Shown: positions 23,225-34,475 of the stretch, piece by piece | Position numbering within the stretch: position 1 is the stretch's first letter | How the letters are laid out: each line of letters begins with the position of its first letter | Notes under the pieces: generated by a model | Seen by the model: only the letters and a program-made list of their open reading frames with translations | Database searches by the model: none | What the model was told of the DNA's origin: nothing | From: Harmonia axyridis | Lineage: Eukaryota > Arthropoda > Insecta > Coleoptera > Coccinellidae | NCBI RefSeq assembly: GCF_914767665.1 | Contig: NC_059504.1 | Span: 10,046,501 to 10,110,500, forward strand | Length of the DNA: 64,000 nt | Direction of reading: 5' to 3' | Program-made: the position numbers and the translations under genes

Positions 23225-26200
23225 CTATTTCTTCTTCTTCTTGGAAGAATTATTCTTTTTCGTGTTTGCATTTTTATGATCGTTATTCACTGCTTTTCCG
23301 CTTGGTGGAAGTGGTGGTAAAGGTCTGACTGATCCTCTAGAACCATGCAGAATTTCATTCTGCTCTATACTACGATTTTCATAGAGTTGATTTTGTCTCC
23401 GATATAGCATATCGTTGTTGCTAGCGGTCAATCGAGTGCCTCTCCTAAAACTTGGAGGAGAAGTCGGTAGGTCCTGTATCTGGCCCATGAGGACGCCACT
23501 GGCTTGTACGTTTCCACTCAACGGTGCAACATCATGAATCCTACCGTACATATCACAGACTTTATTTCTTACTGTTACTTGTTTGGGTCTAGCGGCATAC
23601 ACAGGTTCTGGAATGTTTGGATTATTGTTTACTGTGTATCCATAAGGTGAACTGGCGAATTCGTTCCGATAACCTATGTGTTGGCCATAAATATTATCAG
23701 TAATCAGAATTTCTCGCCTTGGAGGAATTCTATTTGGACCAACAGGCATTCTGTTATCTCTTACAACGCCGTTCGTTTGATATTGTCTGCTCGCTCCATA
23801 CTGAACAGAATATCCATAAGGTGATTCAGGTAATTGTATAGATTCGTGTCTTGTCAACCTAGGTACCGGCCTGCTTCTCAAATCAGGTTGACGAATTGAA
23901 TTCGCCTGAGCATTTCTTAGATTTTCCATTTCTTGCCTGCTCATAGTTCTATAATAACGTCCACCATATACGGCTTCAGAATCAGAGTTATAATTAGCTG
24001 GTCTCACCAAATTTGGCTGTCCGGCATACCCATATGGATTTTGACCATATATTGATTCGGTCTCCGAATTATAGTGGTTTCTTAGGACTTGATTTTGACC
24101 ATAAATTTGTTGTTGTTGCATATTGACCTGCTTGTCAGTAGGAGGTAGGAAAACATCGTCTTCCAACTGTGCATTGGTGCTCATTTTATCCAGTCTTCTC
24201 TGCGGTGGACTTCTCGTGAAACCGTTCCTGGTAGGCCAGGCTTCAACATTAGCTGGCTGTTGTGAATTCGAAAAGCTCACCTTCTTGTTTATTTGCAAAG
24301 TTTGAGGGGCATGGCCACCACCAGATAGACTACCCCTTCGAAATATGGGTTTATAGGTGGCATAATCTCCATTTGCTTGCCTTTGCGAATTCGTTATGCT
24401 ACTACGAGAAGAATGCATTTGAGAGGTCCTCGATGGCAGATAACCATAAATATTTCTATCTTGCGTTCTATAAGCCACAGCATTACCTTCGGGAATTGCA
24501 GTCTTAAGCATGTGTATATTTTGTTGACTATCAAATTGTTGATGTTGTTTGGGGTTTCTAGGGACACTAGAACTTCTTCTACCTCTGTTTTCGTTCATTC
24601 CTCGAGATCTACGTGACAAAATTGGATCCTCGGCATAACCTCTTTGGGAGAAATGAAGCTGAGACAAATATATCTCGTAATCTTCGTGTTCTTTAATCCT
24701 CTTTATTTCTTTCCAATAATAAGCCTCCACACTCTTCCTCATCTCATCTTTGATTGGTGAAGATGGAGACCTATTCACGTTACTTTGGGAGCCATTTCTT
24801 CGAACTACTGAGTGCTTTTGTCTGAGCTCGACATCAGAAGAACCTTGTGGATACATCCCTGGTGTTGGAGAAGAACAATTTACTTCCAGGGGTTTTGTAA
24901 GGGGCACTGGAGAAATTGTCATGGAAGACCTGGGACTCGTTAACATTGTACCTCTTGGGGATGAGGTCGGATTGGATATTGTATCTTTAGCCATCCTCCC
25001 ATTTCGACTTGGAATTCGTTCTGGGGAATCTTCATGTGATATATTCTGCAAGGTTTGTTTAATTTGGTCCAATTCTTCGTTCAATTTTTGACTGTTTTCT
25101 TCAAACTTCTCTCGCAGAGCATTCAAAGCTTGACATGTTTTCATATCCGGAGTTGATTCAGCTTGTGGTTTGAAAGGTTTTTCTTCTTTATTGGGACGTG
25201 TCAAAGAGTTTGGGGTACTTGGTGACTTCTTATCCAAAGAGTTGGTATTTTTCAGAAGTTCTGTGGCGATGATCTTCTCGGTACTTACTCGAGCAGTAGG
25301 TAGGGGAGATCGTAATCTGGGTTGTAAGGGAGTGATGTCCCTATTTGAGGGTAATCGAAGCTTTGAACCTTCCAACGACGGTGATCGTGGTGTTATGGGA
25401 ACTGGAGATTGAGTTTTCCTAGAATCTTGTGATGCAATGGTTGATGTACGATAAGAATTTCGTTTAGATTGGTCTATTGCATCGAAAACTGTTCCGTATA
25501 TATCAAGCACTTCTGGACGAGCGATGCCCTCATTTTCTTGTGTATATGTAGTACTTAAATCTTTCTGATCCTCCACTTCATTGTGATATGGATTAGGGAG
25601 GGCACGTTCAGAATTAATTGGGAGCCTAGCTCTAGGCTTAACAATGTTCACTGGTTGGTGGGTATCTGTTGCTCTCGGAGGCGTGTCTCTTCGAAAAGAA
25701 TCATTTCTTATCAGGTTCGGTCTGGTATCTATAACGTTATTTTCCTTCTTCAATTGCTGAAACTCAGCCTGAGCGATGAGGGCATTCTGGTAAGTATTGA
25801 ACTTTGCAGATTCCATTGTACTGGTGGTAGAGGAACTGGTGTCAATATATTTTATGACTTGGGAGTGTTGGGTACTGGGATCGTTTCTCTTGGTAGACAT
25901 TTCGTTTTTAATGTTACTTTCGTTGTCGTCGGGGTGTTCGAAACTTTTCCTTATTTTGTTGAACTTGTTTATATGATTATTTGCATACTTTCTAAGAATT
26001 TCAGGTGGTGGATCTTCATCTATGTTTTTAGGGGGAAATGGTTTACTATCGTAACTTTTTTCTTTTTTATATTGATCACAGCCTACAGTATGCCTTTGGG
26101 GAGTATTTCTAATAAATGAATTACTATTAGTTTCATTCTGATAATTGTCGACGTAATCCGAACTAGGGGAGTTAGTTACATCAGTTTCCTTTACCTTTTT

Positions 26201-26752
26201 CTTTTTGTCCTTTCCGAAGACAGAAAAAAGTTTTCGGAAACTATTGGTGCGTTTTTTGTCTTTCTTTTTATTATCCATTATGAAATTGGAAAGTTCCTTT
26301 TCTATCCTATCAACCGTATCTACTGACTCAGATTTTCGTATCACGCATGGTATGAAATCTTCAATATCTTCACTGTTGTTGTTTTGTTCGTTATATTTCA
26401 CTTTTTCCTTTGTTCTGGGTTTTGAGTCTTTTTTTCCAACTACGGAACTTGTCGATTTTTTCTGGTTGTTACTGAATAATTCGAATCGTCCCAAGCTAAA
26501 TGTGCTCAATCGAGATGTTGAAACTTTATGTAATTTTGAATAGGCTGGTCTGTTGATAACGGTATTGTTATCATTTCTTAGGATCACGAAGTCTTCGTCG
26601 TTTCCATCAGAAATATCATCTGACCCGTTCACGGCGATTGTGATTTCTGTTTTGTATACGAGACCTTTGTCATTAAGTGGCAGGTGTTCATCATCGGGCG
26701 GTACTTCTTCATTTCCGTTATTCTTTTCACTGGTGTTTTCGGCTCCAGTCAT
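23225..26752 (-). CDS. Large disordered protein, single coding exon
   Basis: The frame runs 1175 codons from ATG 26750-26752. An upstream in-frame TGA lies inside the 5' UTR, so this is the first usable ATG. I do not recognise the family. The protein is hydrophilic, with no signal peptide or transmembrane segment. Notable parts are a basic stretch near residues 160-187 (RTNSFRKLFSVFGKDKKKK), a predicted coiled coil near 540-570 (ALREKFEENSQKLNEELDQI), a charged segment near 670-705 (YYWKEIKRIKEHEDYEIYLS), many Tyr-Gly motifs (IYGQ, PYGY) over the C-terminal third, a PLPPLPP SH3-type motif near 1145 and a terminal SKKKKK tail. A cytoplasmic scaffold is an inference. The exon opens at 26780 after a good acceptor (cttgtttcag), so the 5' UTR is spliced. 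Confidence 0.9.
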   Translation of the reverse strand: MTGAENTSEKNNGNEEVPPDDEHLPLNDKGLVYKTEITIAVNGSDDISDGNDEDFVILRNDNNTVINRPAYSKLHKVSTSRLSTFSLGRFELFSNNQKKSTSSVVGKKDSKPRTKEKVKYNEQNNNSEDIEDFIPCVIRKSESVDTVDRIEKELSNFIMDNKKKDKKRTNSFRKLFSVFGKDKKKKVKETDVTNSPSSDYVDNYQNETNSNSFIRNTPQRHTVGCDQYKKEKSYDSKPFPPKNIDEDPPPEILRKYANNHINKFNKIRKSFEHPDDNESNIKNEMSTKRNDPSTQHSQVIKYIDTSSSTTSTMESAKFNTYQNALIAQAEFQQLKKENNVIDTRPNLIRNDSFRRDTPPRATDTHQPVNIVKPRARLPINSERALPNPYHNEVEDQKDLSTTYTQENEGIARPEVLDIYGTVFDAIDQSKRNSYRTSTIASQDSRKTQSPVPITPRSPSLEGSKLRLPSNRDITPLQPRLRSPLPTARVSTEKIIATELLKNTNSLDKKSPSTPNSLTRPNKEEKPFKPQAESTPDMKTCQALNALREKFEENSQKLNEELDQIKQTLQNISHEDSPERIPSRNGRMAKDTISNPTSSPRGTMLTSPRSSMTISPVPLTKPLEVNCSSPTPGMYPQGSSDVELRQKHSVVRRNGSQSNVNRSPSSPIKDEMRKSVEAYYWKEIKRIKEHEDYEIYLSQLHFSQRGYAEDPILSRRSRGMNENRGRRSSSVPRNPKQHQQFDSQQNIHMLKTAIPEGNAVAYRTQDRNIYGYLPSRTSQMHSSRSSITNSQRQANGDYATYKPIFRRGSLSGGGHAPQTLQINKKVSFSNSQQPANVEAWPTRNGFTRSPPQRRLDKMSTNAQLEDDVFLPPTDKQVNMQQQQIYGQNQVLRNHYNSETESIYGQNPYGYAGQPNLVRPANYNSDSEAVYGGRYYRTMSRQEMENLRNAQANSIRQPDLRSRPVPRLTRHESIQLPESPYGYSVQYGASRQYQTNGVVRDNRMPVGPNRIPPRREILITDNIYGQHIGYRNEFASSPYGYTVNNNPNIPEPVYAARPKQVTVRNKVCDMYGRIHDVAPLSGNVQASGVLMGQIQDLPTSPPSFRRGTRLTASNNDMLYRRQNQLYENRSIEQNEILHGSRGSVRPLPPLPPSGKAVNNDHKNANTKKNNSSKKKKK

Positions 26753-29309
26753 TGTCAAAAGGTATTGTCCTCAGGGCCTCCTGAAACAAGAAATGTGTAT
26801 TTAGGAATATGATTCTTTAACAAATGTCGGTAACGCACTTGAGGACGAAACAAGAATAAATTTTACTTCCCAAATATTATCAAATGTTAAGTATGTATCT
26901 CAAAAAGATGTTCGAAGTGAAATATTAAACATTTGGGTTGTTGATTGGTTTCATTACAAAAAACAGGCTTTTATCTATATCAGTGACAAATATTATGGGA
27001 AATATCATAAATCACTTCCAAAATAATAACTCTTAACTTTCGAATTTAATTCGAATGAATGATTCAATGATCTTGGAGAATGATCTAATTATTTCAATGT
27101 TTAGAATATATGTTTCAGATAAGAATATTTTGTAATAATTTAGAATTGCAAGGTGAAGAGTTCAAATAAAAAAGAATAATTTTGTATTCCGAAAATCAAT
27201 CCAATTAATTGAAAATTTTGGTTTATCCGAAAAAAAGTTTATATTCAGGTCACAAGTAAACGACTCAAGTAAGACTTCATTTAGAAGAATTTCTATTGAT
27301 TATTATCAGAGCTTATAATATTGAAATACACTTCTTCAAAACAATTTCGTTCAAATACAACATTCACTCAACAAAACCGTACTTTTCTTCTTATTTCTTT
27401 GATTAAAAATATCTGAGATTGTTAAAGTTTTTGATCAACTGCTTAATTTTTTTATAGATCCCCTACATACATATACCTATTCAGTATAACTTTCTGAGAC
27501 ACTCTGCATTTTCACCATATTATTTTGATTTTTGGATGAACTAGAACATACAATATTAGCACTTACAAGTTTTTGTGAAATAATATTATTCCTATAATAA
27601 CAGTTTCAATAGAACGCTGAGACAAATGTATCTCGTAAGTCGTAATCATTCTTATAATATATTATTTTCACTTGAGAAAAAAATGTATGAGCAATATTCA
27701 TGGAAATTTCCAATGGATTTTACACAACCAGCATCTTGAATACTTCAAACAATCACAAAAGCAATAAATAATGCACATCTCAAGTTGTCCTTGCCAACAA
27801 ATAGGCTCGCGATAGTTATGTTCAAGGTAATACAAAGAAACTTGATGATACACTCAACATAGAGAGAAAGATACATATTTGATCGAAAGATTACCAAATT
27901 TAAAATTCCAAACAATAGTTCTGGGTACTCAAAAAGATTATACATTTCAATGTTAGCCCATAAATAAATACTCACTGAGAAATAATAGGATCAAAACACC
28001 TTGCCACACGTCAACCACAACTATGGCAAAAATTAAAATCTCAATATTGAAGCCGATAGAACTCAGTTTAACTGAGATAAGTACTGATAAGATAGCGAGG
28101 TGATATTTGTTTACATACGTATGGATTTGATCGGAGGATATATCGACATTAGTCATTGACAACATAAAATCTACCTTTGTGAAAAAAAGCTTATCTGAAG
28201 TGTTGCGATAGTGCAGAACGCAAAACTGGCATGCATATTCATGTAAATTATTCTGCCAGGTTCAGAATTGAACTCCAAAAACAGAATATATTCTACTAAA
28301 TAATTTCATTTGGATGTCAGTTATACGATACCTTTACGATGAGCTTTAAAAAGGGTGAAACTGGTCTATCGCTACTCTTCTCCGATGACAGCACGTTTCC
28401 CTGTGATCAACTGTTAACCCAAATTTTTGCCAGACCGATGTTTTTGTTTTACTTATTTTCCTACGCTCGCTAATCATGAGTGTGTTATTTTTTATTATGT
28501 TATAGTCTACTAAATTTAGAAAATATTTCAATGTCCACATTACGTCATAATTCAAACTCATAATAAAGCTGAGAATTCCCAGAACCGTTTTATTATCTTC
28601 GTCTTTATTGGTTTGCAAACAATCACATACCTTCAACGAACATTTTTCATATTATTCCTTAACTTTTTTTTTTCAATTTTGATATTTCACAAAAACTATC
28701 TATCTATTTTCAAACAGAATAATTGACAACTCATAAATTAGAGTCTTTTTTTTAACACTATAAGAAGTTGCCGAAAATTATTCCTTCGTTGAACAAAAAA
28801 AACAATTAAAAATTGCAGATCTCCCAAAAATGAACCTAAATTCAGTGTCAATGAAATTCTAGGAATTGTCACTGTTTTTAGGAAGTCTTGTTTATACGAA
28901 AATACATCTCGAAAATAGGCTCAGAACATTTCTGTAGAGCAGCAATTTCATCCGACAAAAACATCAATATTGTATAAGATTGTAGATTATCAGAAATGAA
29001 TAATTCAAGAGAAAAGTCTTACTACGTAACATTCGAAATGGAATTTATTAATGCAACCTTTAACGGTAGAAAGTTTTCCTGATAATAACAAGGTCAGATA
29101 GTAATATAGAATATAGAGTGCAACGAGATTTCGTTTGTCAACTTTAATAAATGGGTGATTTTTTCAATTTTTTCACTTGAATGATGCAGAAGCAGTAAAA
29201 AGAAGTGGTTGAAGTTCATTAAGTTCAGATGAAATTGTAGAGATTATTAATTTGATTTTTTATAATTTAATATTTATATATCGTAAGGTATTATATGTGG
29301 GTTACAGAT

Positions 29310-29380
29310 TCTACAGGGTGATTCGTTAGGTCATTTTGAGAAAAAAAAGTTCTATGAACATATCCCGAGATGCTTCGTTA
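29310..29380 (+). mobile_element. Terminal fragment related to long-TIR family C
   Basis: The string taggtcattttgagaaaaaa and following ttctatgaacat align with the left inverted repeat at 36458 (taggtaattttgagaaaaaa, ctgtaaacat). The interior beyond about 29450 does not clearly continue the family, and no right end was found with confidence. Confidence 0.4.
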
Positions 29381-30639
29381 AAAAAAGGATATTTATTAAA
29401 TATCATAAATTTTCTGAAACCGATTTGGTTGAAATTTGGTATGTATCATTATTTGAAATCATAACATGTTGTCGAAATTGTATTATTCTTTTGGCGAACC
29501 TTTTGGTATTTATTTTATGTTGTCCATTGATAGTTCTCAGAATGAGTTAAAGTGAATTTCATTTATTCGAGAGACAAAAAGTTGCATTTTCAGTTGCTTG
29601 ATTAAAAAAAAACAAAATTCACTGGCATGCATTTTTTCTCGTTATTGTTGGCTGTTGTGTCCGCAGTGAAATCACTGAACCAAATTATAGCTACAAGTTA
29701 TAGAGTTAACTAAGTGCCCTATTACTTCAAATTTCAACCAAATCAACAATCATCCAAATCAAGAATATTCATGATATTCCATAAATACCGTTTTCATGCT
29801 TATAGGAAAAATCGTTAATGGGATGCTTTTCGACAAATGAGAGGCTTGAAACTGAGTTGAAAAGTATAAGTCTCATTTAAGAAACACCAACTCTCCTCTA
29901 TATCTCAAAAACGGTCATTAATTTCTATGATATGTTATGGATGTCATAGAAACAATAAAAATTACTCAGAGAACCATTTTAGAATTCATTTTTCAGAAAG
30001 GCCCTATAACTTAAGAACGAAACAAGATATCAATAATCTGTATTTTGATATCTTAATATTTCCAAAAAATAGATTGGGAGTTCTTGAATATTTTTTCTCT
30101 AAGTCTTATAGTTCTCGAGATGCTTTCAGTGAACATCGAATTTGGGACACCAATGAAATTTAATAAATAATTTATTGATGAATTTTGTTTTATGGAAGTT
30201 GAGTCACGTGGTAGATTTCACCCCTTCGAAAATTAACCTCACACGCTTATTCACTCATTCGCATTAACTTGGAAGCCAGGTAAGTTTGGAGAAAACAGGT
30301 GCCAAAAATTCAATTGTTCGCTCGTTCGAGATCATCAGTTAGGCAGGGTAATATATACCTGGTGTACTACTGCGAATTTTCAAGGTAAATGCACCGGCAT
30401 AATCACACTGTCTCACTCGCACTGTACTCCGTGAACTCAAATATGGTATGCGGTGACAATAACTCTCAACAGTGAAACCTGTGGTTAAAAGATGCTTGCC
30501 GAAGAAGAAGTGGGCGAAATAATCCAGTCAGACAACGTTTTTCGTACTCCTTCATCAATTACACCACATACATCGATCATTCTGTACTCATCCGCTCGAA
30601 TAATAATAATGATGTTTATTTTGGAGAAAGCTACAAAAA

Positions 30640-30930
30640 ATGTCGTAATATTTCATTCACAAGATTTTCTACAAATTCGCTCAGAGCCAGTTCTTCAATT
30701 ACCTCACACTGTTTTAGTATGTACAGAATAAACACAATTGGACCCACAACAGAACCTTGGGGAAACCAACAATTTATCCAGAATCCCTACCTCCAAATTT
30801 TGTTAGTTATATTATCCCATACTATTATTTATAAAACTTGTCAATGACCATTGAACAAAACTATAAGTCATATTGAGAGCATATTTCCCCATATCAGCTC
30901 CAAGACTTTTGAGGAGATGAAATTCCTTAT
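30640..30930 (-). pseudogene. Non-LTR retrotransposon reverse-transcriptase relic
   Basis: On the minus strand, 30718-30770 reads VGFPQGSVVGPIVFILY, the conserved GVPQGSVLGPxLF motif of LINE reverse transcriptases. Upstream in a shifted frame is LLKSLGADMGKYAL...FVQWSL, matching the position of the LLxKLxxYGIRG...WFxSYL region in jockey-like elements. Stops and frameshifts show it is dead, and flanking domains are not recognisable. Confidence 0.6.
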
Positions 30931-33622
30931 AATTGTAGGTATTATTTTTGTTTCCACTATTCTATTGAAGATGTGTTACAATGACAATTTTCGTGCAGAT
31001 GAATGAGATGTTACGAAAAAATCGTCAACTCACCTACAACTTCGTTCATTTACCATTCGAGTTCAAATTGTTTTTTAAATAATTGCGGTAGGTACCTGCA
31101 ATTGAGAAATAGTATTTGTGCTTCATCCAAAATCATATTGTAATGATATGGTTATTTCTTTGGATGATTTGAATGAGTGATAAAAATAATTATATCTATC
31201 ATTTCAAACTGGCTTCACAATTGTTGCCATATCTAATTTAAACTTACACTGATGTCAGGTTTTTAAACGTACTTTAGGTTTGCATGAATTATTATTGTCA
31301 ATTCAAATGAGACAAATTCAGATTAATTTCAATCTTAAAAGAAGCGCTTATTCAAGGAAACATGTGATATCATTTTACACACGCTGTTTTAAGTAGAAAA
31401 TAGTTGAGAAAAGGTTGAACTCACTTCCCACTGCTGAAGAATTTATATGTTAATATGTATGTTAATACGAATTTTATCGAAATAAAACCTAAGAATTAAA
31501 TATGTTCAATGTAACGGGAATCCCAAATTTGTTGTCTAGTGAAGAGATCTTAGAATCTCTTTGAGCTATAAAAAAATGAATGGCACATTTTCGGGCTCGA
31601 TTTTTGAGAGAATTAATAAGGAGAAAACCGCAACCTCATAAATTCAATTGTTTTCATGCTATAAGAGAAAAATGGAAAATGGCATGGAATAAAAAGTTCT
31701 CATATCTTGTTTATTACTGACGCTATAAACATGAAACAAAAGCATTCTACCATAGTAAATATAATCTCATATATACCTATTTAAATGAACTAAAATACAA
31801 TAAAACAGATAATTTTCAAAAATATTTCAATGTTTAGGAAGATCTTTCAAGAAAAGGATACACGAAGGAGTTATACATCTGATAGTTAATTTTAAACATA
31901 TTATGTGAATCATTCAAAAGATTGGAAAATATACCTTCAATAATGAATTCAAAATTCTCCATATGTAAAATAAAAGCACAAGACTCACACACTTGGAATA
32001 ATTTCTTGAAAGAAACGGGTAAATTCTCAAAATATTCTTTTGAATTAGCAAACAGATGTAAACTCATCCCCATTATTGAATTTCTTCAGATAGTTTGGGT
32101 AAATGTCAAATATAACTGTAAAGTTTATGATGTTCTTTTTAGTATTCATGTTTTTTCGGTCTATAATAAGTTTTTTCGTCACTTTTATAATGTTTGGTTC
32201 TGTCTGTTTTGTTATTAGTCAAAATTGATAAAGACATAGTGTTCTCGGTGTTGGCGAAAAAATATTAATGAAAATTTTTTTGTTTTATTTTATTTATAAT
32301 GAATTTCCATCAAGTAAGGATCGAATATGCGAGAGTGAGAGCATTTTTATGAACATTTTCGATTCAGTATTCCAAATGAGATAGTTTTCTAACCCAAGCT
32401 TCTGTAATCGAAGTCCAAATACTAGACTTATCTTTTTAGATAATTTCCATAATTTATACAAACAAATATTTATCTTTTTACAGCAACTCACGTGTTCTCA
32501 ACACAAAAATAGTCAGGACAGATAAGCAAATTACTAATAAACTCATTTCGTATCATAACCACCTTTTTAAAATACGCATATACCCTCGACTGATTCCCAA
32601 GCACGTCCAAGAAGATTTTTCGATGAGTAAGGTAAAATGATGGTTAGGAATGTGGATGTGGAACTGGAATCAATATGAACGAGATTAAGTAACACCTTAT
32701 GAGTCAACCTCTGGAGGAACACTATATGCAACTCGGCAAGCCGCTTTGCTATGACCTCTGAGCTGTTCAGACTTCAAACGACGTTTATGTCTGGGGTCCC
32801 CTGAGTTATAATGATTTTAAATGCTTTTCTCCATGAGTCAAAGAACAATAATGTCGGTCCACGCTCATTCACTTTCAACAAAGTCTTCCTAAAACGGTTT
32901 ATTCTTTTTTTAGGCTCGACATGTATACGGGGTGTCGAATAAAGAAACCGTCCAAGGTTTCTACACTTACTTTCTCACAAGGTTCTTCAGTGTAGATTCA
33001 TTTTGATTTTGTGCGGAAATTGTTTGATCAATTCCTTCAATTTTTGGAAAAAATCTCCGTATGGCAATTTAGGATGAATTCACTGATTTTTCACAAAAAT
33101 TTTATAGTTTTTGTTTTATCACCTCGAAAATTCAAAGGTTTGTCAATCGTATTTCAATGATGAATTTCAATTTTTTTTGGATTTTCCATTCTGATGAAAA
33201 AATACATACAATATTCAAAGTATTTCAAAAAAAATGTATACCTACGTTTTTGTGTATTCCAATTCAGAATATCAATAAATAGAAATATTACCAAATACGA
33301 AAGCAATAAATGACAATTGGCTGAAAGTAGTGTTTTAGAAAAATTCCATAATAATGAATAGAATTTGAAATTCATCATTGAAATAATTGAAATACGATTG
33401 AACAATCTTTAAAGTTCCATAGTAATATAAAATAAAAACTATATATATTCTTTTGTAAAAAAAGAGTTAATCTAAACTGGCAAACGAAGATTCTTCCTAA
33501 ATTGAAAGAATAGATTAAGCGATTTCCACACAGTATCAAAATGAATCTGCACTAATGAAGGTTCTTTAGTGCACTACTCACTAGGTAGTGAGAAAGGTAG
33601 TGGTACACCCTCAAACGCAGAT

Positions 33623-33871
33623 ATGGATGATAGTGCCAAAAAAAATTCCAACAAAGTTACCTTAGTTCAAAATATGGTATTGATTGAGATTCAAGGTTTC
33701 TTAGATAAATTTTTGAAATCTGAGCCGAAGTTCGACTCACATATTAAGAATTCGAGAGAGAAATCAATTCTGTACGCAGTGTGGGAGATAATTCTCGAAT
33801 GGAATCTACTTAGAAATTGCGATTTTCAGGCTAGGTTTCGTGAATATATGTTTTCTTTAAAGAAACGATAA
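33623..33871 (+). CDS. Tentative small hypothetical protein (82 residues)
   Basis: An ATG-started frame with balanced composition (EIQGFLDKFLKSEPKFDSHI, SILYAVWEIILEWNLLRNCD) ends at TAA 33869-33871, and AATAAA follows at about 33932. No family was recognised. It might be a single-exon gene, a terminal exon, or a degraded copy of a larger gene. The upstream frame stays open back to 33545 without another ATG. It lies inside the putative intron of the minus-strand gene. Confidence 0.3.
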   Translation: MDDSAKKNSNKVTLVQNMVLIEIQGFLDKFLKSEPKFDSHIKNSREKSILYAVWEIILEWNLLRNCDFQARFREYMFSLKKR

Positions 33872-34229
33872 CGAATTTTCAAAAAACAATATAAGCATTG
33901 ATTATTCAATATAAGGTGCATTCTAAACTGAAGAATAAAAAATTTAATCATGGAAATCATCCCCTTAAACATCAAATAAATCGATAAATTTATTTTAAAA
34001 AGCTTTAAATACAATTCTGATAAAAAGGTTCGAGAACTTTTTCAGTGTGTTGTTTTATCATTAGTTACTGAACATTTACTCTATGAAAATCTCCAACAAT
34101 ACTAACTTCTCGTGTTTTTTTATACGTAGAGGGCAGTGAACATATTTTATGACCTAGGTGCATGTGTTGTTTTATGTATGAGCACGTTTCAATCTACAAA
34201 ACATTTTCGAAGTCGATAAAAATTATAGC

Positions 34230-34475
34230 ATGGTAATAAATGTGGCCTTTTATTATGAATTAAGTAACGCTTTTCATAAATATTCGATCAACAACTTAAC
34301 AAATGAGTATAAGTCATCGACTTTAGAGGAAGTTTTTCGATACATTTTGTTTAATTATGTTAAAACTGAATTTCTGCTGCGAAATCCAAAAATTTACGAA
34401 TATTTCAGCCTCGATTTTAGCGGAAAAGTAAAACAAAGTGAGGCATATTCCTTTGAAGTTGCAGAAGTCAATTAA
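34230..34475 (+). CDS. Tentative small hypothetical protein (81 residues)
   Basis: The frame opens after a TGA near 34175 and has its first ATG at 34230. The residues are protein-like (NLTNEYKSSTLEEVFRYILF, LLRNPKIYEYFSLDFSGKVK) but match no family I know. It follows the ORF at 33623-33871 by about 360 bp on the same strand, so both may be parts of one decayed or spliced gene; no good donor-acceptor pair linking them was found. Confidence 0.3.
   Translation: MVINVAFYYELSNAFHKYSINNLTNEYKSSTLEEVFRYILFNYVKTEFLLRNPKIYEYFSLDFSGKVKQSEAYSFEVAEVN

Noticed and set aside
25583..26119. Plus-strand ORF of 178 codons, and others of 80-113 codons, over 24123-26804
   Set aside because: They lie antisense to the 1175-codon frame and are shadows of its codon use; no domains.
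26753..26758. Start of the 1175-residue protein two codons upstream (TTG)
   Set aside because: The codon at 26756-26758 is TTG; the first ATG in frame is 26750-26752.
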